The position numbers and the translations under genes are program-made. Below, piece by piece: positions 25,743 through 37,100 of a stretch of DNA of 64,000 bases. Under the pieces are notes generated by a model that was given only the letters and a program-made list of their open reading frames with translations, was not told where the DNA came from and ran no database searches. The stretch lies in contig CP136064.1 of assembly GCA_032622095.1 (NCBI GenBank), forward strand, positions 114,006,004-114,070,003. Reading direction: 5' to 3'. Positions within the stretch are counted from its first letter, which is position 1; each line of letters begins with the position of its first letter. The stretch comes from Siphonodentalium dalli. Its lineage: Eukaryota > Mollusca > Scaphopoda > Gadilida > Siphonodentaliidae.

Positions 25743-26310
25743 GATGAATGCTTGTGTCCTGTTACTTGTAAAGGCAGGGTTTATGGGATTTTCGCCAAAG
25801 GCTTTTTGTTGGCTCAGGCAACTGTCACAATCATGTTTGTACATTTCCATTTCCTTTTATTTTGTTCTCTCCGTCACAGAATTGAAGTTGATGTCAGAAA
25901 ATTAGAGGCACATACTGTTTGATGCAAGTGCTAGATTTGAAGATAAAAATGTGCTGAAATTGTGTTTGTATTTTCCTGGGCAGCAACAAAATCATTCATA
26001 AAGGAATGTTTCACTGACAACAGAATGTTCAGTAACAAAATGGAATAAAAATACAAGATAACAAAGTGAGCGAAAGGCTAAGGAAGAGTGAAACCTTTAA
26101 AGGCGGAGGGTACACTAAATCTAGATGGTCCTACAAATGGCCAGATTTAGTGTACAGTACCCCTTTAAGTATAAATTGAACAGCATATATATGTTTAATA
26201 GGCCAACCTTGACCCTATAAATTATGCACTGAACACCCTATACTACTAAATGTACAACTATGATGTTATTATTTATGTCAGGGAGGCTTTTAGCCACAAT
26301 AAAACCACAT
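25743..26310 (+). other. Probable MORN3 3' UTR
   Basis: Follows the MORN3 stop. AATAAA poly(A) signals occur at 26044-26049 and 26298-26303. Which one is used cannot be told from sequence. A short MITE lies between them. Confidence 0.5.
26097..26168. mobile_element. 72-bp TTAA miniature element
   Basis: TTAA at each end (26097-26100, 26165-26168), inverted ends AGGCGGAGGGTACACTAAAT and ATTTAGTGTACAGTACCCCT. Its outer AGGGGTACTGTAC matches the element at 14668, so it is a short relative. Sits in the likely MORN3 3' UTR. Confidence 0.75.
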
Positions 26311-27690
26311 ATGCAAATGTTTTCCCTACAGTTGGATGTTTGCTCTTGAAACATTGCACAACTGTTTATAAATTTATCAGGGATAAATATAAGACCTAAC
26401 TATTGAACTATTGAATAAATAATGTATCAATACTCAATAGCATGTTATTGTCAATATTTTATGCCTTGTTTGTAAACAAAAGCCATATTTTCATACAGTA
26501 CAGTGCATATAGAGTGTGCGATATGCAAAACACTCAATACTGGGGAGACCCCATGCTTTGTTTACAACATACCGATACAGCGTTCGCTAATCCTTCCCAC
26601 TCAAGAATTGGTGAATCACTCTCCCAAAAAAAATCACCACAGTGTTGAGTGTTTAGCTTATCGCACACTCTTTACATGCTGTATATAAACAAATGGTCAG
26701 TTCACACAAAGTGTGTTTTGTGGGTAATGTCGCATTCATACTATCATTATACTATACTATTTGTATATTCTTGAGGAAATTCATACCGGTTATTTGGTAA
26801 CTTTTATTTCTAAATTATAACCTGCAACGAAGGCCATCCATGCCTTCAAAGATTCTGAAAAACCACGAATATCAGGATTATCTTCAATATAGATCTCAGT
26901 AGTACAAAATGGCTTCAAATTAATGGCATATCAATCACTCGACCCCTACTGAGTACTGTGCTCAGGTTGCAATTAGCCCTTCATACATATATTATAAATC
27001 AAAGCTGACTGCCAACCACATTTATTGCATATATAATAAAAAAGAATCTACATGTTTGGAGTGAATACAGAAATTACAAGAGATGGTTCCCATATTCACT
27101 CCAAAAATAGCCTGTTATTTTCTATGTATTAAATGTTTATAGTATAAAACTAGATTAACTCATTTATTGCAGTTGATTCATCCATGTTTTGAATGTCTGC
27201 ATGTACAACAATTGTTCATTATTTATTATCAGGTTTATAAAATATCTGCTTTTAAGTTTTAATATATGAAATTGAAATGAATGTTTTAAAATATTTTGTT
27301 TGTGTTATATATAACAAGCACAGACATATTGAAACATTTTATAGGAACATTTTTGAAATTTCATTACATATCTATGTTCAATTTCATAATATATATATTG
27401 AGTTGTTTTATAAGAAGCTGTGATGCATGTAGAATATTGAGCACATGAATTGACTGTATACATATTTATAATTATTTATGTAATGATTATTCTGATAAGA
27501 ATAGACATATTATATGATGCTTTGTTGTTCATGTTTTATCCCTAATTGAATCCTCTTCGAATTGTATTTTATATAATTATTTATCAAAATACAACTAGCT
27601 ATCTAGAGATGTGCCAGTACAGGTACATGTAGATATTGTGCCTTGAATTGAGAATGGAGTTGGTCTGTCCTCCAAATTTGTAACGCCCAC
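26311..27690. other. AT-rich intergenic region
   Basis: Low-complexity, AT-rich sequence with no coding frame or element recognised. It may contain distal 3' UTR of MORN3. Confidence 0.4.
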
Positions 27691-27693
27691 CTT

Positions 27694-28081
27694 ATAATAA
27701 TAATAATAATGACCAGTTTATATAGCGATTAACCAATTACTTGCTCAAACACGCTTGGTACAATATTACCCCAGTCATTTGTATGAGCCAACCAATGAAC
27801 CGGCTGCAGCCATTGCAGGCGCTGCTCTAGTTTGATCAGAACATGTTCTGATACTCATCAGTATGACAAGCTGACTGACTTGTACTCTTTTAACGCATGA
27901 GTGATGCGAAGCCGACACAGTATGAGCGACCTTGCTCAAGGATCACAATTTGTCGCGCGTTTTGAAACAGCGAGCAATCCGACAATTGCACGTCGCTCAA
28001 AGTAGCGGGCGACGCACTGCGAACCCACATCGATGTGTTTACAGCGAATACAAGTCCGACACGCTAACCACTGGATCACAG
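27694..28081 (-). mobile_element. tRNA-derived SINE
   Basis: Read on the minus strand, the head has a pol III A box TGGTTAGCGTG (28060-28070) and a B box GGTTCGCAGTGC (28014-28025), at tRNA-like spacing inside a tRNA-like sequence (GATCCAGTGGTTAGCGTG). It ends with GCTATATAAACTGGTCATTA followed by an (ATT)n tail at 27694-27716. This is the usual head-body-tail layout of animal tRNA-SINEs. Target duplications were not clear. Confidence 0.8.
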
Positions 28082-28955
28082 ATGCAGACCGAACCGCAAA
28101 AAAAAAAAATGGTGCGGTCCAGGGCCGGACCGCCGTCATTGGACCGCTTTAAACCGGTCCACCCATGGCGGTCTGGTACTGTACCGGTTCGCAAACTTAG
28201 ATGCATGTCTAGCTTAAATAAAAGCCCTACTGGGGTTAACTGGTACAGAACTCCGAAGCTCCAATCGCCAGCCAATACACATTGTCGCAAATGTATGGTC
28301 ACCTGGTGTCAGATCACAAATATAGTAGCTCGTGAGATACATTCTTTCATGTTGGCGACAGTGAGTAGCGATTCTGTCTTTTGAATCGGCCAACTTCAGA
28401 GAATGCAATGTTCGGCACATGCTTCAGTTAGTGACTAGGTATCAGGCAAATATGCACGCCTAACTATTTTCAATCATGATAATGTCACATGGCATACACG
28501 TTCATTTACTTGAGTGTTGGCAGATGCCATATGGTTCCAAATAAATCATTTGTAATTATGTAACTCAACATACCGGTCGTTTGTTTAAAATACAGCATAA
28601 CCGGTTGTTAAAGTTGAAAATGATACATGCATGTGATGGAGCTTCAACATAGGTCGCGAATCGCGATGTACTAGCCTATAGTTGGCAATATCAATCTCCA
28701 AGTACTAGTAACTACATGTACATCCAATACCGATATGGCGGTACCCATACCTGCATGTTGGAAATTTACCAATATATCTGGAATATGTCAGCTGGAAATG
28801 CTAAGAACAAAACGTTATGATTGCAAAAAGATTTGGATCATATGCACTCAGTCCAAGCATAGCATATATGTGGGGATAGCGGAAACGTGAAATACAGACT
28901 CTACAGTGAGTCAGTCACAAGTTTTAAGCACATTTATTCGTTCTCTAACTTCTAT

Positions 28956-29176
28956 CACAGGGGCCTGTAACGCGCTCCGCTACCTGCCCCCCTTTTGCGC
29001 TGCCCATATACGCCGCTTCTATATACGCGCCTGCTTCACGTTAATGGTAGTATAATATGTCCTTATTATACTACCTACTACCATTAACTTGAATTAAGCA
29101 GGCGCGTATATAGAAGCGGCGTATATGGGCAGCGCAAAATGGGGGGGTGTAGCAGAGCGCGCTACAGGCCCCTGTG
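28956..29176. mobile_element. hAT-like MITE
   Basis: Terminal inverted repeats CACAGGGGCCTGTAACGCGC / GCGCGCTACAGGCCCCTGTG, with long inner arms (TATACGCCGCTTCTATATAC and inverse). The left flank CTTCTAT (28949-28955) is repeated exactly at 29177-29183, a 7-bp target duplication. CAGGGG ends suggest hAT (normally 8 bp), so the class is not settled. Confidence 0.75.
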
Positions 29177-29904
29177 CTTCTATACAATGAAGAAGATACA
29201 CTACACATTTCCCCAATGTGCATAAAATGTATTATATATGATTGCCAGAGTATATAATACAAGCATGCCCGGCAGTAACTTGACACTTTCTGTAACACAA
29301 ATGCGTATACTAAAGTCAGATTTCACACATTTCCCTCCATTTAAGGTATTTTATAATGATTGGACCGGTCCAGGCAAGAATATCTGACCTCCGAGAGCTG
29401 TACCGGACTGGACCGCATCTTCACTGGACCGGACTACCACTGGCTGTCCGGTCCGCATCCCTACCTTCTTGGGTGTTTAATTTCAAACAGTGGAAACATT
29501 CTATTTGCATTAACACCCTCCCAGCCTTAAACTTGGACCATCACTCCAAGGTATAAAATAAAAGGTCACTTACCCCACATCCCCGAAAAAAGTGGCTTTT
29601 TTGGGGAGTTGGCTTTGTTTGGAAACAAATGAAAGTGTCAATGACACTGCAGTCCAACTTGGAGAGGAGATGTCATACTACATTACAGTCAATGGAGCAT
29701 TAAAGGCCCACTTAATTTTCGAACCCCCAGGTTATTTTATATAAAATGTATGCCATATCACCTGTTAGAAAAGTGGAAGCTTCAAAACATAGTAATATCA
29801 TTTGAAAGCGGAAGCTACAAAACTTATTCGGTGTAATCAACTAAGAACATGTTGTTTTAGTTGAGATACTGACTTGTGTCCTGTGCTCAAGTTAAATTTT
29901 TTTT

Positions 29905-29960
29905 TCAATTGAAGGGGAATAACTCTATCTTCAGATATAGAGTTATTCCCCATTCATTGA
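29905..29960. repeat. Perfect hairpin
   Basis: GGGGAATAACTCTAT and ATAGAGTTATTCCCC separated by a CTTCAG-type loop. It lies inside a repeat beginning TTAAAGGCCCACTTAATTTT (29699) whose start recurs at 32487. Confidence 0.7.
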
Positions 29961-30197
29961 AAATACATTTTTAGTTGGAATTATGTTGCATTCTGGGAGC
30001 CATAACAGGGGAAATCTTTCTATGATGCCTGTCAATAAGTTAATTTTGCGAATATCGGTCGATCCATTCAAAGGAGCATGGTCTTGAATATGCATTTATG
30101 GTCATTGTGAATAAGAACATTACGGTACATGTTAAGTTATATTTAATTAAGAAGTCATCGCAAAATATGTAAGATTATTTTGCATACAGAAAGAGTT

Positions 30198-30854
30198 CTA
30201 TAATGCTAATGTGTCTTTGAAGAACTTCTTCATTGTAGTGCCCACAGTTGACTGTGATGGCCGGGTTAGTTGATGTGATATCTTGAATAAGTATGGCTGG
30301 ACATCTGACAATGTGGTGTCAAATACCAAATCCACTTCTGATTGGTTGGGATTTTTAGGAACATATTCATGTCGGTTCATATTCTCAGCTAAGTACATCA
30401 CTTTCTCCGCTATCATTTCACCAACTTTCTCTCTGCAAATCTGTCTCTCTTGTTCATTGTTCAGCTGGAGTATGTCTAATTTGACAGTCCACACTTCCCA
30501 AGGAATGCATTCGGAGGTGAAAGGCCATCTGGTACGCTTCTTCTGATAAAATTCCAAAGATATCTGTCCAGCTTTATTGCTGTCAGTATTCCTCATTGTA
30601 TCCTTGAATGCATTGATCTCTTTTCGAAGTAATGCATCTAGCTCATCTGACCCAACCCTGACAAAAGTCAGATCAATGAAATCACAGTCCACATCAACAA
30701 TTCCAACTGTCCCAATGGAGTAGCTTCCTTCCTGTTTGTATTGGAACTTGCCAAGTGTTCTGTGTAGAAGCAAAGTATGGAATAACGCTGAAACAGACTC
30801 TTCAATTTGTCTCCCCTCAACAGACAGTTCAAAAGTCTGTGACCGAGCATTCAT
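30198..30854 (-). CDS. ATG101: Autophagy-related protein 101, single exon
   Basis: A complete 218-codon frame, the same length as human ATG101. It starts [16 protein letters not shown], carries [19 protein letters not shown] and [14 protein letters not shown], and ends KFFKDTLAL as in the family. ATG101 is a HORMA-fold protein that pairs with ATG13 in the ULK1 autophagy-initiation complex in the cytoplasm. The 'WF finger' that recruits downstream factors is present as RWPF, with Trp110 and Phe112 at the human positions. PWEVWTVK and [11 protein letters not shown] are also conserved. No intron interrupts the frame, whereas the human gene, as I recall, is split. The frame is undamaged, so it is probably the working gene. 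A divergent gene starts 232 bp away. Confidence 0.96.
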   Translation of the reverse strand: MNARSQTFELSVEGRQIEESVSALFHTLLLHRTLGKFQYKQEGSYSIGTVGIVDVDCDFIDLTFVRVGSDELDALLRKEINAFKDTMRNTDSNKAGQISLEFYQKKRTRWPFTSECIPWEVWTVKLDILQLNNEQERQICREKVGEMIAEKVMYLAENMNRHEYVPKNPNQSEVDLVFDTTLSDVQPYLFKISHQLTRPSQSTVGTTMKKFFKDTLAL

Positions 30855-31086
30855 CCTTTGGTAGAAAATGGATTAAACCAACAATTATTCTACAAAATTG
30901 TTTCATGTTATTGTTAAAATTCCTCTCGTTAAAAGTAAACACAAAAATCCATGTTGGTTAGAGGCTAAATATGTAGAATTCCGTCCCTTTGATCCTTGAA
31001 TCAACTACTTCCGGTGAATGCATTCAGAAATAAAAGAAAAAATATCGATTTGAACAGCGTATTTTAAGACGTGTTAACAGGTGAAA
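30855..31086. promoter_or_regulatory. Putative bidirectional promoter between ATG101 and the divergent gene
   Basis: The 232 bp between the two start codons point outward in both directions. They contain ACTTCCGGTG (31009-31018), an ETS-family-like CCGGAAGT core in reverse, a common mark of TATA-less housekeeping promoters. No TATA box was chosen with confidence. Transcription starts are unknown. Confidence 0.6.
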
Positions 31087-31147
31087 ATGGCCGTGTCTGC
31101 GACACCACCTCTCATCATACCAATACACTATGATCCTTCTTTCAAAG
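31087..31147 (+). CDS. Unrecognised gene, exon 1
   Basis: ATG in AAAATGGCC, a good initiation context. Codes 20 residues (MAVSATPPLIIPIHYDPSFK) plus one base; donor AAAG|GTGAAT. The link to exon 2 rests on phase and on the lack of any other partner, so it is the weakest join. Confidence 0.6.
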
Positions 31148-34100
31148 GTGAATAGAATCTAGTTCGGTGGATATTTTATTTATTGAATTTTCCATTCGGA
31201 TTATTGCTCAATTTCCAAGTTCGATTGTTGATAATACTAATACTAATAGTCATAGTGTTAATACACAATTGAATTGTCATTACGCCACCGTAGTGTGGTG
31301 TTTATTGCTTTTGGTTTTTTTGTATCGCATGGGCGATCGATAATTCACTGGGTGATTGTACATTCGGCAAACCTCGTCAGATTCCGTCACCGTTTCATCG
31401 TACCGATAATTACGAGAGTACAACTAAGATTGGCACATGTGTTTACGTCACCGGTGTAATTGTGGGGACATGCTTCTATTATGAAGGTTTGCTACCCCGA
31501 AGGTCCGCTATTCCGAAGGTTCTCTATTCCGAAGGTTTTTGTTATTTTTAGGTTAATTCTATATTTTAAAGTATTGAGACTAATTTGAGAGGGTTCATTT
31601 TCACAAAGATTCTTTATATGGAGTGTGCGCTCACATCCGAACTAATCATGCGCGCACACCGATACAGATACAGGAGGAAATAACTTAACTTAGAACATTA
31701 AATGTGATTTTGTTTTGTTTTCGCTGGTTTTCTTGAGATTTTATGTCATTACGTGGGCCCATACCTTTGAATTCTTGGCATATACTATGAATGTTGTGGT
31801 ATATATGGACCCTCCCGCATTGGGACATGACATAGGTTCAGTTGACTTAAGTGGTGTTCTGTGTGTGCTCCAATTTGGAGTTCATTATTTTAAGGGCCAA
31901 GTTTAGAATTTTATGGGTCCATACCTTTGAACTCTGGGCATATAATATGAATATTGGGGGGCATGGCTCTATTCCGAAGGTTCACTATCCCGAAGGTCCA
32001 CTATTCCGAAATTTCTCTGAATGTTCGCTATTCCGAAGGTTCACCAATCCGAAGGTTCGTTATTCCGAAGGTTCTGTGTTCCAAAGATTTTTTTTATTTT
32101 AAGGTTAATTCTATATTCTAAAGTAACGAGAGGGTTCATTATCACGAAGATTCTTTTGATGAAGGAAATAACGTAAAACATTAAATGTGATTTTGTTTTG
32201 TTTTCGAGGGTTTTCTTGAGTTTAATGTCATTACGTATGACCTTATTTCTCATTACATATTCACGCCAAGGAGCCCACACAATTGCTATGTTACGATGCG
32301 ATTTAATGTGATTATGTGTGACCTAATATCTCAATAATCTGAGGCAAGAGTACGCCTGCTAAAGGCGAATTATAACAGTTGGGGGTATAACGCTCAATAA
32401 ATACTGGAGGCTATAACAAACTGCGCAGTAGAATATCGCTGAATGGACGAGTATGAGATGAGCCTAAATGCAATTGTGACTTTGTTTAAAGGCCCACTTA
32501 ATTTTCGAGTCATTAATTTTTTATAGTATATACGGTTTTAATAACAATTTATGCCATAAAATTTGAATAAACTACTATAATTCATCACCATTTGAAAGGC
32601 AGAATACTTCTATCTCCTAGTTTGAAACACCTTCAAAATACCGCGTCGTATATCTAGCAATTAGCAACCAACATGTCCTCCTCGGCTTTCCATAGATTTC
32701 AACGTAATTTGATACCTATGGGTATTTGTGTCCGGGAAGTGTTTTGAACGGGTCAAATCGTGACCCCGACCTGACCTTGACCTTTAAAACTGTCAATGCA
32801 AGGTCAATTTGGGTAAAACGGACAAATTTCGGCGAAATTTGATACTAGGGATACTTTGGTCTGAGGAGAGTTTTAAACGGGTCAAATCGTGACCTCGGCC
32901 GGACCTTGACCTTCAATATGGCCAATCAAAGGTCAACTCGGATAAAACGGATAGATTTCGACGAAATTTGATACCTATGGGTACTTTTGTCGGGGGGGGG
33001 GGGGTGTTTTGGACGGGTCAAATCATGACTCTGACCTTACCTTGACCTTCAAAATTGTTAATTAAAGGTCAAGTTGGGTAAAACGGACGGATTTCGACGA
33101 AATTTGATACCTATGGGTAGTTTTCTACGGGTGGGGGTGTTTTGGACTGGACAAATCATGACCCTGACCTGACCTTGACTTTCGAAATAGTCAATTGAAG
33201 GTCAAATCGCACCTTTCACCGGAAAGCAGATGTGAAACAGCCCGGGTGAAGTCGGGCCTATCAGCTTGTGTAATAAAGAAGACAGTTTGATGAAAGTAAT
33301 GTATGCCACGAGAAACGGGAAAACTTGAAATATGGAAGTACGCAAATTTCCCGCATAAAATTTGAAAGCTAGTTTATAGAATAATTGTATTATTATTTAT
33401 ATTTATGGCTAATAATACGATCTTGGTGGCGTTACCATTTCTGACTATGGTTTTCTTGTATGACATAGCTCAGTGATTCAATCCGCTATCAATGAACAGG
33501 TGTGGCAACAGGGGTTGCACCAGGTAGGGGGTGTCATGTAGTCACCCCTTCCCCTGTCAGTGAATGTTAACACCTGTATCGGGGGGGGGGGGGGGATCTA
33601 CATGTACGGTAAGTGCAATGGTCAGCCATATACTGATGTAGGTTCCGGGATCCTATAATCATTATAATGGCTATATGCATATATAATATGGGGCTTCTAG
33701 ACGATTGGTAGCCTACCTTGGACGATTGGTACCATTTCTATGTGGGGCCGTTCCTCTATTTATCTCCTATTTAGAGATATCTCCAATTCACTTGGAGATA
33801 TCTCCAATTCATTAAGAGATATCTCCAATTTTTATGAAGATATCTCCAATTGCCAAGGCGACAAATAAACGCAGGGATTAACGAAGACAAGACAAGGAGA
33901 TATCTCCATATTAATATGAAGATATCTCTAAATCACTAATTGGAGATATCTCTTAGTGATCGAGGAGATATCTCCAATTCATTAAGAGATATATCTCCAA
34001 TTCATCTCCAATTGTTATTAGTGATGAGCCGATAATCGGGAACGACAATCGGAATCGGCCGATTGTGGCCCATCGGATGACAATCGGTACTCGGGTTTGA

Positions 34101-37100
34101 ACATCGGGATTTCCGATTGTCTAAATAATAAATAGGTGCTTGTTTTTCTTCAATGAACTGGTTTAAATATGACGATGTTTTGTTGAATAAATGACCTGTA
34201 AACATGGGGAAAGTGATCCCAAACACAAACTTGATATAAAGACATGTCCTCTTCAATACCCCGGCCGTACCTGGGTCTATGTTTGAACAATATATAGTGG
34301 GGATCACCGGGAAGCACGTGACACTTTGTGTTAGAGTGACGCTGCAAGCATGACGCCATGATTGCGCATAATCATTAATTATTGGCATACCGGAACAGTC
34401 GTTTCAGTCGATTGATTTCATTAGCATTATGATGTACACATCATGGGACTCATGTACGCCCATAGGTAACTTTATTGTTCGTCAACATGTAGACATTTTG
34501 ATTTATGTCAGACTATCAAAAATCAAGATGTATGCATACGGAGTACAACAGAGCTATCTATATAGTGCATACAGCGTAACAGGTATAAACTATACTATAG
34601 AAACCGAAAGTGCATGTCACGTGGCTTTAAATAGTCAAAGACAATGTCATTCCATGATCCAGTCATCGTGTGACGTCACGTATAGGTCACCACCAATGAT
34701 TATTATGATGACCACGCTGAAATCGAATCGTGTCTGTGAAATTGACATGAACATGTTGTAACTTGCAACTAGTTCAGTCGGCTCATTTCCTTTGATGTGA
34801 TGTCTTTGAATTGGGATCAAAGAAAAATGCCGTTTGATGAATTGTTATCAAAAACGAACCGTGGACATGTCGTCATGTCATCAAACTTTCAAACAATTTG
34901 TTATGGAAAAGCCTAAAATACATGGGTAAGTTGCCTGTATTCGATCACAAGTCCGCCCATGCCCACCTATATATACTTACCCAAACATATACTTATGTAT
35001 ACTGTGTACTGGCATATTATTTCGTTTGTTGCTTGCTTCTATAATTCTAAGTATTATATAACACATATAACATATATTCTGCTATAATTATTGAAATAAT
35101 CGGAATCGGCACCTGAATCGGCCGATTGTGATCTCAAATAATCGGCAATCGGCGCAAGGCTCTATTTGACAATCGGCTCATCACTAATTGTTATGAAGAT
35201 ATCTCCAATTGCCAAGGAGATATCTCCATATTAATATGGAGATATCTCGAAATCACTAATTGGAGATATCTCTTAAGCCAAGAAAAATTAATGGTTTGGT
35301 TCCTGTTACATCAAAAAAAAAAATGTAGGTAGGTAGGGATTAAACTTTTTTTTGTATAAATATTTTTTGCCCTGTAAATTCTATCTTCCACACTATAGAA
35401 TACCGGTATCTAATATAGCTTCGATATATTATTATACTTTAGTATTTATGGCATATGCGAATGACGAATATACTCTTCCAGATTGCAAATGAAGTCCAAA
35501 CTGGAGCTCATGAATACTTTTTATGCCAATTTATTCAATAAACAGTTTCTACACCAGTATATGTGAATATGTGTCCGAGTTCTGAGTAAGTTCCTAAACT
35601 TCCCCTGCACCCACATGTACAGCTCTGTGATATCCTTACAATGGAGGTTGGATATATATGTATATACACAACTGCATGCGTGTCTGGATTTTGGCGATAT
35701 TATCGCGCAAGATCTGTTAACAGAGATCTCTCTCGTCGTACCGCACTGAAGATATCGCTCCGCTAACAGATCAAGTGCAATAATATCGTCATGATATGGC
35801 CTGATTGGCCTCGTTGCTAAGCCTAAAGTGACGTTAAACCCTATAAATTAATCAATCAATTAAAATCAGGACACTGATGCGGTACTATATTTATTACATA
35901 TCTGCCAATCAATCAGTTGACTTACTTAAGACTTGTGAATTTACTTGTCACTTCTATGTGAAAAAATGGACTATCACCAAGTAATGTCATTTCACACTAA
36001 TATTGTAATAATCTGTTTTGTAAATTTTTCAATGACAATGTTGTTCTAAGAACTGCCCAAAAAAAGAGCAGAAATATGCATGACTCTCCGTGTATAAACA
36101 TATTGTATTTTAAAAGTGTAATATACACACATGGCTATGTTTAAGACATAAAGATAATAAAGTATAATTTATACGAATATTAATATGGTTTATTTAATTA
36201 GTCAAAACTTTTTGTTGTTAAATATGCCTATTCATCGTATCCGTTAAAATGCAATTACATCGACCATACAGAAAGGTAGCGGGGTAACGTCGCAAGAGCT
36301 ATACTCTGACCTTCACCCCAAATTGGCATTCACGTTATATTCAACTAATTGACGGATCTCTTTCGGGTGGTTTTTAAGACACCATAGTGGGCGGAACATC
36401 TTGATATATAAGTGAAATTGCACATACGGGTGGGTGGAGTCGATTTGTGAGTATAGATGCGCGCTATACGAGTATACCGTTAACTGAGGTCAAGGTCAGA
36501 GTATAGCTCTTGCGACGTTACCCCGCTTCCATACCGAAAGAACCGCTGTGACTACCGGAACTAGAAACATACTTAACGGAAACCGTACCGATATTCGCAC
36601 GCGTTTCACCTTTTTTTAAAGGTTGCATAAAGTTTTCAGGATCGCACGTCTGAAATAGGGTCGGTCGGGAAACCGGAACCAAACCATTAATTTTTCTTGG
36701 CCTTAGTGATCGAGGAGATATCTCTTAATTCAGCAGTATTAAGAGATATCTCCATATGACTAAGAGATATCTCCTCGCGAATTAAGAGATATCTCTAAAT
36801 CACTAAGAGATATCTCCTCGCGAATTAAGAGATATCTCTAAATCATTCCACTAAGAGATATCTCCTTGTGAATTAAGAGATATCTGCTAATGAATTGGAG
36901 ATATCTCTTAATTCACCGAGGAGATATCTCTTAGTCATTTGGAGATATCTCTTAATTGAACGAAGATATATCACCTCGGTCATGTCGATTAAGATATATC
37001 TCTAAATTGCTAGCAGATATCTCTTAATTCGCGAGGAGATATCTCTAAATCACTAGGAGATATCGCTTAATTCATTGACGAGATATCTCTTAGCCACGAG

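Noticed and set aside
28014-28080. Possible tRNA gene on the minus strand
   Set aside because: A and B boxes are present, but the arms do not fold into a full cloverleaf by eye and the sequence continues into a SINE body and (ATT)n tail.
27932-28384. 150-codon plus-strand frame
   Set aside because: Antisense to the SINE head and into poly-A and GGACCG-rich repeat; no family resemblance.
28090-29470. Repeated GGACCG/CCGGTCC words at 28115-28190 and 29360-29460 as ends of one element
   Set aside because: Words recur in mixed orientation but no alignable inverted arm or target duplication was found.
34002-34761. Frames of 128 (minus) and 110 (plus) codons inside the hAT-like element
   Set aside because: No DDE, zinc-finger or hAT dimerisation motif; the first includes the terminal inverted repeat. 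Treated as non-coding.
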